Shown: positions 45,662 to 54,251 of the stretch, one piece after another
Layout of the letters: each line of letters opens with the position of its first letter
How positions within the stretch are numbered: the stretch's first letter is position 1
Assembly (NCBI GenBank): GCA_020636355.1
Contig: JACJYB010000012.1
Coordinates: 87,842-151,841, forward strand
Source of the DNA: Lewinellaceae bacterium
Lineage (GTDB): Bacteria; Bacteroidota; Bacteroidia; Chitinophagales; Saprospiraceae
Direction of reading: 5' to 3'
DNA: 64,000 nucleotides
Notes under the pieces: generated by a model
Told to the model about the DNA's origin: nothing
Database searches by the model: none
The model's input: only the letters and a program-made list of their open reading frames with translations
Position numbers and translations under genes: made by a program

Positions 45662-45836
45662 CGACCCTCCCCTGAATCCCCTCCAGGGAGGGGAATTTGA
45701 CGCATGCCTTCAAAGATTTACTCCGCCTTTGGTAATTATTCAACTCTATAATGAAAACCAAAAGATGCACACAACTAATTCATAACCCCAGCATTACACA
45801 ATCCCCTCCTGGGAGGGGAATACAAGGGGTGGGTCG
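45662..45836. repeat. MITE-like element 2, complete
   Basis: 175 bp. The left end CGACCCTCCCCTGAATCCCC... and right end ...GGGAGGGGAATACAAGGGGTGGGTCG are inverted copies of each other (CGACCCNCCCCT outermost, CCCCTCC/GGAGGGG inner palindrome). The interior holds GGTAATTATTCAACTCTA and AGATGCACACAACTAATTC, shared by the other copies. It is not coding; a 90-codon frame across it is an artefact. Confidence 0.75.
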
Positions 45837-46219
45837 TGTTAATTTCAACCCAATATTTCTGAACCTAACCATACTTGTTTTTCAATTAGTGTAAGAAGCA
45901 TTTATCCACTTCCAATATCTCCCATGCATTAGATAATTCCCTCCTGGTAGGGATTGTCATCCTGAGCAAAAGCGAAGGAATTAGGTGGGTCTTTATCAAA
46001 ATCCCTATTATTTTTTATCCAGGGTGGGTGGGTTAATCTCAACGCATTATTACTGACGCTAACCTCACATGTTTTTCAATTAGATAAGAACAATTATCCG
46101 CGCCCAATATCTACCTAGCATTACACAATCCCCTCCAGGGAGGGATTGTCATCCTGAGCAAAACCGAAGGAAAAGGGATCCCCTTTATCCCATACCATCC
46201 AAAAAAATATCGCAATCAA

Positions 46220-46395
46220 CGACCCACCCCTAAATCCCCTCCAGGGAGGGGACTTTGACGCATGCCATCAATGATTTACTCTGTCTTTGGTAATTATTCA
46301 ACTCTATTATGAAAACCAAAAGATGCGCACAACTAATTCCTCACCCCCTAGCATTACACAATCCCCTCCTGGGAGGGGAATAAAAGGGGTGGGTC
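46220..46395. repeat. MITE-like element 3, complete
   Basis: 176 bp with the same ends and interior as element 2. Its right end supplies the last 13 codons and stop of the DUF559 frame (PPLLFPSQEGIV). Preceded by a second repeat family copy (GTCATCCTGAGC...CGAAGGA at 46146-46171). Confidence 0.75.
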
Positions 46396-46790
46396 TTTAT
46401 TAAAATCACTATTCTTTTTTATCCACTCTTCAATTACAAACAAAACCCCAGTCATGTTTCTCTTTACATCCTTGTCATCAAATCTTAAAAAATGAACACC
46501 TAATAATTCCAGCGTATTCTGTCGCTCATTATCTAATTTAAACTGCTCATCTCCGTCGTGTGAAGTACCATCAATTTCAATTGCAAGTTGTAGATCTTTA
46601 CAGTAAAAGTCCACGATAAAATGATCAAGTGGTTTTTGCCTGTCAAAGTCAAAACCCAACAGTTGTTTATTCTTAAGTTGTTTTCACAACAAGACTTCTG
46701 ATAAAGTCATGTTCTTTCGCAGTTGTTTGGCAAGATCCACCAAGTATGGCTCGTAGGGTATAATTCTTCGTGGCAATGGAATTGTATTAT
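46354..46790 (-). pseudogene. DUF559 (Vsr-like endonuclease fold) gene with one in-frame stop
   Basis: The minus-strand frame reads IPLPRRIIPYEPYLVDLAKQ, LRKNMTLSEVLL, then TGA (46682-46684) where the family has Trp, then KQLKNKQLLGFDFDRQKPLD, the nuclease core VDFYCKDLQLAIEIDGTSHD and VHFLRFDDKDVKRNM. The E-x-D-G-x-x-H motif of the PD-(D/E)xK fold is intact. A single TGG-to-TGA change breaks it; the 5' end and start are uncertain. It lies exactly between inverted ends of repeat elements 3 and 4. Function of DUF559 proteins is unproven. Confidence 0.75.
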
Positions 46791-46821
46791 TTAATGAATA
46801 ATGAATATAATAAATATTCAA

Positions 46822-47019
46822 CTACCCACCCCTAAATCCCCTCCAGGGAGGGGACTTTGACGCATACCATCAAAGATTTATTCAACCTTTGGTAATTATT
46901 AAGCTAAAGAATGAGATCCAAAGACGTGCACAACTAATTCCTTACCCCAGCATTACACAATCCCCTCCTGGGAGGGTTTTTGTCATCCTGAGCAAAAGCG
47001 AAGGAAAAGGGGTGGGCCG
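46822..47019. repeat. MITE-like element 4 with a nested insertion
   Basis: Left end CTACCCACCCCTAAATCCCC and right end ...AAAAGGGGTGGGCCG. The right inner palindrome is interrupted by TTTTTGTCATCCTGAGCAAA...GCGAAGGA (46976-47005), a copy of a second repeat family, so insertions have nested. Confidence 0.7.
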
Positions 47020-47110
47020 TGTTAATTTCAACCCAATATTTCTGACGATAACCATACTTGTTTTTCAATTAGTGTAGGAAGCATTCATCCACTTCCAATA
47101 TCTCCCATGC

Positions 47111-47283
47111 CAACCCACCCCTAAATCCCCTCCAGGGAGGGGACTTTAGCGCATGCTGTCAATGATTTACTCCGCATGGTAATTATTCAATTCTATAAAG
47201 AGATCCAATGGATGTGCACAGCGAAATCCACCCCCTAGCATTACACAATCCCCTCCTGGGAGGGGAATACAAGGGGTGGGCCG
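47111..47283. repeat. MITE-like element 5, complete
   Basis: 173 bp with ends CAACCCACCCCTAAATCCCC and ...ATACAAGGGGTGGGCCG. The interior is similar to the others with small deletions (CATGGTAATTATTCAATTCT). Confidence 0.7.
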
Positions 47284-47474
47284 TGTTAATTTCAACCCAA
47301 TATTTCTGACCCTAACCATACTTGTTTTTCAATTAGTGTAAGAAGCATTCATCAGCACCCAATATCTCCCCAGCATTACACAATCCCCTCATCGGAGGGA
47401 TTGTCATCCTGAGCATACGCGAAGGAAATGCGAGCCCCTTTATCTCATACCATCCAAAAAAATATCGCAATCAA

Positions 47475-47637
47475 CGACCCACCCCTAAATCCCCTCCAGG
47501 GAGGGGACTTTGACGCATGCCATCAATGATTTATTCTGTCTTTGGTAATTATTCAATTCTATAAAGAGACCAATAGATGCTCACAGCTAATTCCTCAACC
47601 CAGCATTACACAAAGGGAGGGGACTTTGACACTTGCC
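47475..47637. repeat. MITE-like element 6, right end truncated
   Basis: Canonical left end and interior; the right end AGCATTACACAA jumps into AGGGAGGGGACTTTGACACT, a left-end sequence, as in element 1. Marks the right border of the array. Confidence 0.65.
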
Positions 47638-47708
47638 ATCAAGGCATTTCGCTGCATTTTTTAAATATTTAATTCTATAAGTTGGATTTATTGGATTCAT
47701 TCGGTCAG

Positions 47709-48374
47709 CTACGATGACCTCATCCAATTGCTACGCAGATAATCCAGAAATGATTCCCGGGAAATCAACTCCGCACCAAACTGACGTAAATGTGCGGTGT
47801 CCTGTTGACAATCAATCAATACGATTCCTTCACCCTGCAAGTGTTGCACCCACTTGATGAATCCAAATTTGCTGGCATTGGGTACTTCGGTAAACATGGA
47901 CTCTCCATAAAAGACATCACCTATCCGCAGCCCATATAAACCGCCGACCAATTGATCCTCCTGCCACACCTCAACCGAATGTGCGTAACCCATAAGGTGC
48001 AATTTAATATAGGCTTCTTCCATCTCAGGCAAGATCCAGGTCCCGTCCTGGCCTTTGCGATCGGAAGTACTGCACCGGTGGATAACTTCTGAAAAACATT
48101 GATCCGTGGTCCACCGGAACCGGTCCCGGTTTAAATAGGAGCGCATGCTCTTGGCAATCTTCAGTTTATCCGGAAAGAGTACTAACCTGGGATCCGGGCT
48201 CCACCAGATAATCGGATCACCCTCGCCGTACCATGGAAAAATCCCAAAGCGGTAAGCCAACAAAAGGCGTTCAGGACTTAGATCCCCGCCTATGCCAACA
48301 ATGCCATCCGGACTGGCTTCGTTTGGATGAGGAAAGACCAATTCATCAGGAGGTATCAGGTAAATCGGAGACAT
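47709..48374 (-). CDS. aat: Leucyl/phenylalanyl-tRNA-protein transferase
   Basis: 221 aa. Family landmarks FGIFPWYGEGDPIIWWSPDPR (split as FGIFPWY and WWSPDPR) near the N-terminus, SVEVWQEDQLVGGLYGLRIG in the middle, and a GNAT-like core. It attaches Leu or Phe to N-terminal Arg or Lys of proteins, creating N-degrons. It is the last gene of the prx-clpS-aat operon, 12 bp after clpS, whose product delivers such substrates to ClpAP. Confidence 0.95.
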   Translation of the reverse strand: MSPIYLIPPDELVFPHPNEASPDGIVGIGGDLSPERLLLAYRFGIFPWYGEGDPIIWWSPDPRLVLFPDKLKIAKSMRSYLNRDRFRWTTDQCFSEVIHRCSTSDRKGQDGTWILPEMEEAYIKLHLMGYAHSVEVWQEDQLVGGLYGLRIGDVFYGESMFTEVPNASKFGFIKWVQHLQGEGIVLIDCQQDTAHLRQFGAELISRESFLDYLRSNWMRSS

Positions 48375-48386
48375 AATTCCTCCCGG

Positions 48387-48704
48387 TTAGGAAGGTTTGG
48401 TTTCGTATTCAATGACTGCAGAAAGACCGCGATCGATCAGGGCATCTTTTTTCGGCTTTAACACCTCGAACTGGTCGGTCTTTACGGTGGCTTTTCCCTT
48501 AAAATGGATCAGCATACTTAATTGTTCAGCCTGTTCAGCGGTATGCTGACAGATTTCCATCAGGCACTGGATCACCCAGTCAAAGGTATTAACGTCATCA
48601 TTGTAGACGACCAACTGAGCCTGCTTCCCCAGATCGGTGTCCAGATCCGCCAGGAGTACCTCCTCGTCTTCCTCAAATAGTTGCTGCCACAAAGATTGGG
48701 ACAT
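48387..48704 (-). CDS. clpS: ClpS, N-degron adaptor for the Clp protease
   Basis: 105 aa. The substrate pocket motif YNDDVNTFDWVI holds Asn35, Asp36 and Asp37, and His67 (MLIHFKG) matches the pocket His of E. coli ClpS. The N-terminal ~28 residues form the acidic flexible extension. It recognises N-terminal Leu, Phe, Trp and Tyr and hands proteins to ClpA/ClpC. Direct operon partner of aat. Confidence 0.93.
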   Translation of the reverse strand: MSQSLWQQLFEEDEEVLLADLDTDLGKQAQLVVYNDDVNTFDWVIQCLMEICQHTAEQAEQLSMLIHFKGKATVKTDQFEVLKPKKDALIDRGLSAVIEYETKPS

Positions 48705-48705
48705 A

Positions 48706-49176
48706 TTAAGCTAAGTTTTGGAGCGTCTTCTTGATTTCATTAAAGTTAGGCAGTTCTCCGGCATTTTCCAACACTTCCGCGTAGCGAATAATTCCTTCTT
48801 TATCAACTACAAAAGCACTGCGTTTAGCTACTCCCCGCATCCCTAATCCGAACGCTTCGTAGATCGTTCCATAGGCGCGTATTACTTCCTTGTTAAAATC
48901 GGAAAGCAATGGGAAGTTGTATTGTTGCGCCTGCTTAAAGGCTGCCAACGTCTGCGGTGAGTCCACTGAAATGGCAAATATCTGGACATTCAACGCCTGA
49001 TACCAACCCAATTCATCACGCATGGAACATAACTCGGTGGTACAGGTTCGCGTAAATGCCAGCGGAAAAAACAGGATGACCACCGGTTGCCCTTTAAAGT
49101 CGCTAAGGCTAACCGGCTTTTTCTCATCGGAATACAATGTGAACTGAGGTGCGACCTCTCCTACCAATGGTGCCAT
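48706..49176 (-). CDS. Peroxiredoxin (AhpC/TSA, AhpE/PrxQ-like)
   Basis: 156 aa thioredoxin-fold peroxidase. FFPLAFTRTCTTELC carries peroxidatic Cys45 and Cys50 at the spacing (C-x4-C) of atypical 2-Cys PrxQ enzymes, although the surrounding FPLAFT is AhpE-like. It reduces hydroperoxides in the cytoplasm. First gene of the operon with clpS, whose ATG comes 1 bp after its stop. Confidence 0.92.
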   Translation of the reverse strand: MAPLVGEVAPQFTLYSDEKKPVSLSDFKGQPVVILFFPLAFTRTCTTELCSMRDELGWYQALNVQIFAISVDSPQTLAAFKQAQQYNFPLLSDFNKEVIRAYGTIYEAFGLGMRGVAKRSAFVVDKEGIIRYAEVLENAGELPNFNEIKKTLQNLA

Positions 49177-49196
49177 GTTTGCATGAATTTGACGGG

Positions 49197-49204
49197 CAAA
49201 AATA
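49197..49204 (-). promoter_or_regulatory. Predicted promoter of the prx-clpS-aat operon
   Basis: TATTTTTG on the minus strand, an exact TAnnTTTG match whose end lies 20 bp before the peroxiredoxin ATG. The upstream TTCTG at 19-20 bp is a poor -33 match. Confidence 0.45.
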
Positions 49205-49290
49205 GAAAAAATCCCTTACCACCCAGAATGGATTGGGTCACAAGCCAAGCATCGCACCCAAGCAAATGACTGATCGAGTATATTTACCGG

Positions 49291-50196
49291 ATGAACTGGA
49301 AGTCCGGAGAAAAGCGAGCATATCTGGAGCTGCACATTGCGGTCGTATTGTTCGGTTTTACAGCGATCCTGGGTGACCTGATCACGCTGCCCTCGCTGAC
49401 CCTGGTGTGGTGGCGCGTTTTTCTGGCATCCATCAGTTTGTACCTGATCATCCGCCCCCGGCAAACATTGCAAAAGCTTTCCCGGCGCGCTATGCTCCGT
49501 TTTATTGGGATCGGATTTCTCGCCGGATTGCACTGGGTAGCCTTTTTCGGGTCGGTAAAACTCTCCAATGCATCCATCACCCTGGTAACGCTTGCCAGCG
49601 GCGCCCTCTTTGCCTCCATGCTGGAACCCTGGTTTTTTCGAAAAAAGGTGGCCCCGATGGAAGTCCTGCTGGGATTAATGGTAATCCCGGGCATGTATCT
49701 GGTGGTATCCAGTATTGATTTTAGCATGTGGGCCGGCATAGCGGCAGGCCTGGTAGCTTCCCTACTGGCCGTATCCTTTTCCGTTCTAAATAAAAACTAC
49801 ATCAAGGACAGCGACGCCCTGACCATCACATTTCTGGAGATGAGCGGAGCCTGGATCCTGGTCAGCATCCTGCTACCCATTGTGCAATTGGTTGAGCCGG
49901 TGCCTCTTGCATTCTGGCCGAGAGATCTGGATTGGGTCTATTTGCTGATTCTGGCGCTGGTATGCACCACGCTAGGCTATGCCATGTCCCTCAATGCACT
50001 CAACCATCTGAGCGCCTTCACCACCAGCCTGGCATTAAATATGGAGCCGGTCTACGGCATCATCCTGGCCTGGCTGATCCTTCATGACAATAAAGAACTG
50101 AATTCGACCTTTTATCTGGGGGTAATCGTCATTTTGCTGGCGATCTTCAGCCACCCCTTTTTGAAGAAACAACTACGGAAAAAGCAAGCACGATGA
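49291..50196 (+). CDS. EamA/DMT superfamily transporter
   Basis: 301 aa with ten hydrophobic helices in two five-helix halves (EamA repeats); the second half starts near DALTITFLEM. Positive C-terminus KKQLRKKQAR. Exporters of metabolites or amino acids are typical; the substrate is unknown. It overlaps the O-methyltransferase gene by 4 bp (ATGA). Confidence 0.9.
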   Translation: MNWKSGEKRAYLELHIAVVLFGFTAILGDLITLPSLTLVWWRVFLASISLYLIIRPRQTLQKLSRRAMLRFIGIGFLAGLHWVAFFGSVKLSNASITLVTLASGALFASMLEPWFFRKKVAPMEVLLGLMVIPGMYLVVSSIDFSMWAGIAAGLVASLLAVSFSVLNKNYIKDSDALTITFLEMSGAWILVSILLPIVQLVEPVPLAFWPRDLDWVYLLILALVCTTLGYAMSLNALNHLSAFTTSLALNMEPVYGIILAWLILHDNKELNSTFYLGVIVILLAIFSHPFLKKQLRKKQAR

Positions 50197-50837
50197 ACGA
50201 TTACCGCGCCATACAGGATTATTGCGGTGCACTATCCGGTGAGCAACACCCCCTATTGGCAGCACTGCAGCGGGAGACGTATCTGAAGACCATCTACCCG
50301 CAGATGCTCTCGGGCCATCTTCAGGGGCAGGTCTTGCAATGGATCACGGCCTGGGTTCGGCCCCAACGTGCGTTGGAGATTGGCACCTTTACAGGTTACT
50401 CGGCCATCTGCATCGGTTTGCAGTTGCCGGAAGATGGCCATCTGGATACCCTGGAAGCCAATCCAGAGTACCGGCACATCTCCGATAAATACATTCGCGA
50501 AGCCGGACTCGAATCCAGGATCACCTGCCATCAGGGAGATGCCCTGACCCTATTGGCCGATCTGCCGGGTCCTTACGATCTGGCTTTTCTTGATGCGAAC
50601 AAAAGGGAATATCCCGCGTATTTCGAAGCCATACTGCCAAAAATGAATCCCGGCGGGATCATCCTGGCCGATAACCTGCTGTGGTCGGGCAAAGTCATTG
50701 ATGATCCGGGTGACCCGGATGCACGTATTTTGAGGGAATTCGCGCTACAAGTCAAGAACGATCACCGGGTGGAGTCCCTTCTATTGCCTATTCGTGACGG
50801 ACTGCTACTGATTAAAGTTTTGAAGGTTGAAGGTTGA
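50193..50837 (+). CDS. Class I SAM O-methyltransferase (COMT/YrrM-like)
   Basis: 214 aa. LEIGTFTGYSAICIG is the SAM loop, LDTLEANPEY follows the acidic ribose-binding residue, and YDLAFLDANKREY with GGIILADNLLW gives the metal/catechol-type Asp-Asn features. It methylates small hydroxyl compounds in a divalent-metal-dependent manner. Translationally coupled to the EamA transporter. Confidence 0.9.
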   Translation: MNDYRAIQDYCGALSGEQHPLLAALQRETYLKTIYPQMLSGHLQGQVLQWITAWVRPQRALEIGTFTGYSAICIGLQLPEDGHLDTLEANPEYRHISDKYIREAGLESRITCHQGDALTLLADLPGPYDLAFLDANKREYPAYFEAILPKMNPGGIILADNLLWSGKVIDDPGDPDARILREFALQVKNDHRVESLLLPIRDGLLLIKVLKVEG

Positions 50838-50858
50838 GTATGGAAACATCCCCCTTTA

Positions 50859-50876
50859 TCCCCCTTCAAAGGGGGA
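50859..50876. repeat. Short palindromic repeat TCCCCCTTCAAAGGGGGA
   Basis: A near-perfect 18-bp palindrome in the 58-bp gap before hemW, preceded by a half copy (CCCCCTTTAT). Similar in style to the CCCCTCC palindromes of the 46-kb array but a different sequence. No T-tract follows. Confidence 0.5.
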
Positions 50877-50898
50877 ATCCGTTATCTAAAAAATCGTG

Positions 50899-52026
50899 AT
50901 GTCAGGTATATACATCCATATCCCCTTCTGTAAGCAGAAGTGCCATTATTGCAACTTTCATTTCAGTACTTCCAGGCGACTACAACCACAAATGGTGGAA
51001 GCATTGGTCCGGGAGCTGGAACTGCAAAAGGATTACTTGGAAGGAGCGAAGGTTGGAAGTATCTATCTGGGCGGCGGCACCCCATCCCTGTTAACCTCTG
51101 AAGAACTGGACCGCCTGTTTGCAACTATCCACCGGCTGCACTCGGTGGATGCTGGCGCCGAGATTACCCTGGAAGCCAATCCTGATGACATCACTCCGAA
51201 TACGCTGCAATTTTGGAAATCCATTGGGATCAACCGGCTGAGTGTCGGCATCCAGTCGTTTCACGACATCGACCTGCAATGGATGAACCGTGCGCATGAT
51301 TCCCGCCAAGCCCGGCAATGCCTGGAGTGGATCGCTGCATCCGGGATTCCGCAGCTTACGATGGATCTGATCTATGGCAGCCCAACGACCAGCATGCAGG
51401 CGTGGCAAGCAAATCTTGATGTCTTCTTCCAGTACAACATTCCCCACCTTTCCGCTTACTGTCTCACCGTCGAGCCCCGTACTGCCCTCGCCGGTATGAT
51501 CCGTAAAGGCAAAAGCGATGCACCTGACGATGAACTTGCCACTGAGCAATTTCTATTCCTGATGGATCGCATGGACGCTTCCGGATACGATCATTACGAG
51601 ATCTCCAACTATGGCAAGCCCGGCCACCATGCCAGGCATAATACCAGTTATTGGCAAGGAATCCCTTACCTGGGCATCGGTCCGTCCGCGCATTCGTATA
51701 ATGGTACTACCCGTCAATGGAATGTGGCTCACAATCCCCAGTACATCAAAGCCATCCTCGAGGAGAATAAAATACCTTACGAACAAGAAACGCTGGACCT
51801 CCCCACCCGCTATAACGAATACATCATGACCGGACTGCGGACGATGTGGGGTATTTCCATCAATCGCATTAAAGAAAATTATAATAAATATTTCACTTTA
51901 TTCTCCCAGGAATTACAACGACTCATCCAGGAAGGATTGGTCAAACTGATTGAGGATCAGGTAGTTCTCACCCGGATAGGAAAGCTCCAGGCGGATGGGG
52001 TGGCAGCGCGGTTATTTATGGTATGA
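50899..52026 (+). CDS. hemW: HemW-like radical SAM protein (heme chaperone / oxygen-independent coproporphyrinogen oxidase homologue)
   Basis: 375 aa from ATG 50899 (a GTG lies one codon earlier). The radical SAM cluster is CKQKCHYCNF (Cys11, Cys15, Cys18), followed by IYLGGGTPSLL and LEANPDDIT, typical of HemN/HemW. The Cys motif is the short HemW form without the extra Cys of HemN, so a heme-chaperone role is more likely than coproporphyrinogen oxidation. Convergent with the mutase gene, 8 bp apart. Confidence 0.88.
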   Translation: MSGIYIHIPFCKQKCHYCNFHFSTSRRLQPQMVEALVRELELQKDYLEGAKVGSIYLGGGTPSLLTSEELDRLFATIHRLHSVDAGAEITLEANPDDITPNTLQFWKSIGINRLSVGIQSFHDIDLQWMNRAHDSRQARQCLEWIAASGIPQLTMDLIYGSPTTSMQAWQANLDVFFQYNIPHLSAYCLTVEPRTALAGMIRKGKSDAPDDELATEQFLFLMDRMDASGYDHYEISNYGKPGHHARHNTSYWQGIPYLGIGPSAHSYNGTTRQWNVAHNPQYIKAILEENKIPYEQETLDLPTRYNEYIMTGLRTMWGISINRIKENYNKYFTLFSQELQRLIQEGLVKLIEDQVVLTRIGKLQADGVAARLFMV

Positions 52027-52034
52027 ATTTCTCC

Positions 52035-54083
52035 CTACTTTAAAAACAGATCCAACAGCTGAATCGCCGCCTCAGGAATGTGGGTGCCCGGTCCAAATAC
52101 CGCCACCACGCCGGAAGCAAACAATGCCTCATAATCCCGCGGTGGAATCACTCCACCGGCGATGACCAGGATGTCTTCCCGGCCGGCCTGCTTCAGGGCT
52201 TCGATGACCTGCGGGATCAGCGCTTTGTGTGCCCCGGCCAACGATGAGATCCCGATGAAATGGACGTCGTTATCCACCGCCTGGCGGGCAGCCTCTTCCG
52301 GTGTCTGAAAGAGTGGTCCTACATCGACGTCAAAGCCCATATCGGCAAAGCTGGAGGCGATGATACGGGCACCGCGATCATGGCCATCCTGGCCCAGCTT
52401 ACATACCAGGATGCGCGGACGGCGACCGTAACGCCTTTCAAAGGCATCGGCCCTGGCAATAGCTTGTTTGAATTCCGAATCTTGTTCCATGGTTTTTGCA
52501 TATACGCCCTGGATGGTGTCCACCTGTGGCTGATAACGGCCGAAAGCTTCCTCCATGGCCATACTTATTTCACCCAGCGTCGCCCGGACTCGAGCAGCAG
52601 TCACCGCGACCTCCAAAAGATTACCGGTCCCATCCCGGGCAACTGCTGCGAGTTCTTGCAAGGCGTTGGCTACAGCATGCTCATCGCGGGTACGGCGTAT
52701 TAGGTCCAGACGGGCCAACTGATTGGTTAAAACGTCTTCCAGCGAAACCTCCAGCAACTCCACCTCCGTCGTCTCATCTACTTCATAGCTATTAACCCCT
52801 ACGATTGGATAGGTGCCGCGATCGATACGCGCTTGCTTCTCGGCAGCCATGGCTTCGATGCGCCGTTTAGGCAGTCCGGTTTGGATGGCTTTGGTCATCC
52901 CGCCCAACTCTTCAACTTCCTTAATGTAGGCCTCTGCTTCCCGGATCAGTTCCAGGGTCCTTTTCTCCAATGCCTCCGAACCGCCCAGGACATCGATGGT
53001 CTGGCAGATGTCTGTTTCCCGCTGTAGGTATAACTGGGTGTCACGGGCAATCCGGGCGGAGAAATCGGTAGGGAGCGCCAGTGCTTCATCCAGCGCATTG
53101 GTATGTAATGATTGGGTGCCCCCCAATACCGCAGCCATGGCTTCGATACAAGTGCGGGCCACATTATTAAACGGATCCTGTTCGGTGAGGCTCCAGCCTG
53201 ACGTCTGGCAATGCGTGCGCAGCATCCGGCTCTTGAGATTCTTAGGTGCAAAGGCACTCATCAGGCGGTCCCAAAGAAATCGTCCGGCACGCAACTTAGC
53301 GATCTCGGTCAGCCAGTCCATGCCAATGCCCCAGAAAAAGGAGATACGCGGCGCAAAATCGTCCACATCCAGTCCGGCTTTGATGCCCGTGCGCACATAT
53401 TCTAAGCCGTCCGCCAGGGTATAAGCCAGTTCCAGCGCTGCGGAGGCACCGGCCTCATGCATGTGATACCCACTCACACTGATGGAGTTGAAGCGAGGCA
53501 TGTGCTGTGACGTATAGGCAAAGATGTCGGCAACAATGCGCATGGATGGCTCCGGCGGATAGATGTAGGTATTGCGCACCATGAATTCCTTCAGGATGTC
53601 GTTCTGGATGGTGCCGGCTAATTGTTGCGGCCCGACACCCTGTTCTTCGGCGGCCACCAGGTAAAAAGCCATAATGGGGATGACTGCACCATTCATGGTC
53701 ATCGACACCGACATGTCCTGCAGTGGAATGCCATTAAAAAGGATTTTCATATCCTCGACGCTGTCGATAGCTACACCAGCCTTTCCGACATCACCCTGTA
53801 CGCGGGGATTGTCCGAATCATAGCCCCGGTGGGTAGGCAAATCAAAGGCCACCGATAAGCCTTTTTGGCCGGCAGCCAGATTGCGCCGGTAAAATGCATT
53901 GCTTTCTTCTGCCGTAGAGAAGCCAGCATATTGGCGGATCGTCCAGGGTCTGCCCAGATACATGGAAGCATATGGTCCGCGCGTAAACGGGGAACGTCCG
54001 GGGAGGCCCGGATCCGGCAGATTGGAGTCCTTGCGAGCACTATACTCCAACTTCAGGGACTTATTTCTCCAGGGATTGGACAT
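52035..54083 (-). CDS. scpA: Methylmalonyl-CoA mutase, catalytic (alpha/large) subunit
   Basis: 682 aa. The N-terminal TIM barrel has RPWTIRQYAGFSTAEESN, FDLPTHRGYDSD and GGTQSLHTNALDEA; the C-terminal B12 domain has the D-x-H-x-x-G base-off motif (KLGQDGHDRGA, about 560-570) and VIAGGVIPP. It interconverts succinyl-CoA and methylmalonyl-CoA with adenosylcobalamin. The small subunit and the MeaB chaperone gene are not in the window. The length is slightly under the usual 710-730. Confidence 0.95.
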   Translation of the reverse strand: MSNPWRNKSLKLEYSARKDSNLPDPGLPGRSPFTRGPYASMYLGRPWTIRQYAGFSTAEESNAFYRRNLAAGQKGLSVAFDLPTHRGYDSDNPRVQGDVGKAGVAIDSVEDMKILFNGIPLQDMSVSMTMNGAVIPIMAFYLVAAEEQGVGPQQLAGTIQNDILKEFMVRNTYIYPPEPSMRIVADIFAYTSQHMPRFNSISVSGYHMHEAGASAALELAYTLADGLEYVRTGIKAGLDVDDFAPRISFFWGIGMDWLTEIAKLRAGRFLWDRLMSAFAPKNLKSRMLRTHCQTSGWSLTEQDPFNNVARTCIEAMAAVLGGTQSLHTNALDEALALPTDFSARIARDTQLYLQRETDICQTIDVLGGSEALEKRTLELIREAEAYIKEVEELGGMTKAIQTGLPKRRIEAMAAEKQARIDRGTYPIVGVNSYEVDETTEVELLEVSLEDVLTNQLARLDLIRRTRDEHAVANALQELAAVARDGTGNLLEVAVTAARVRATLGEISMAMEEAFGRYQPQVDTIQGVYAKTMEQDSEFKQAIARADAFERRYGRRPRILVCKLGQDGHDRGARIIASSFADMGFDVDVGPLFQTPEEAARQAVDNDVHFIGISSLAGAHKALIPQVIEALKQAGREDILVIAGGVIPPRDYEALFASGVVAVFGPGTHIPEAAIQLLDLFLK

Positions 54084-54236
54084 GCCTAAAATTAGTGAGA
54101 TTTTAGAGATTAGTCATCAGCCATTCAATACTTGACCATTGACGTTAGAATTTAGTTGACAAGGTAAAGGTAATAGCAGGTTAACCGTGATACCTAAAAT
54201 TCAACATTCAACAGTCAACCTTAAACCTTTTAATAA

Positions 54237-54244
54237 TAACTTTG
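54237..54244 (+). promoter_or_regulatory. Predicted M16 peptidase promoter, near-leaderless
   Basis: TAACTTTG exactly matches TAnnTTTG and ends 7 bp before the ATG at 54252, so the transcript would start at or within a few bases of the start codon. Confidence 0.4.
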
Positions 54245-54251
54245 CCGGTTC

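Larger units (their letters stand above)
45433..47708. other. 2.3-kb gene-poor repeat array
   Basis: Between the surface protein and aat there is no intact gene. Besides the six elements, spacers share GTGTTAATTTCAACCCAATA...CATACTTGTTTTTCAATTAG...CAATATCTCCC (45837-45930, 47020-47110, 47284-47370), so a longer unit of about 295 bp has been duplicated. Four copies of GTCATCCTGAGC...CGAAGGA lie at 45954, 46146, 46979 and 47401. Confidence 0.75.

Noticed and set aside
45516..45785. 89-codon ORF and a similar one at 46889-47077
   Set aside because: Both are read through repeat elements; the protein is the repeat translated (Pro/Gly from CCCCTCC and GGAGGGG), not a gene.
45433..47708. CRISPR array
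   Set aside because: The repeats are ~175 bp with inverted ends, irregular spacing (about 210-600 bp) and repeated, not unique, spacers; no cas gene is nearby.
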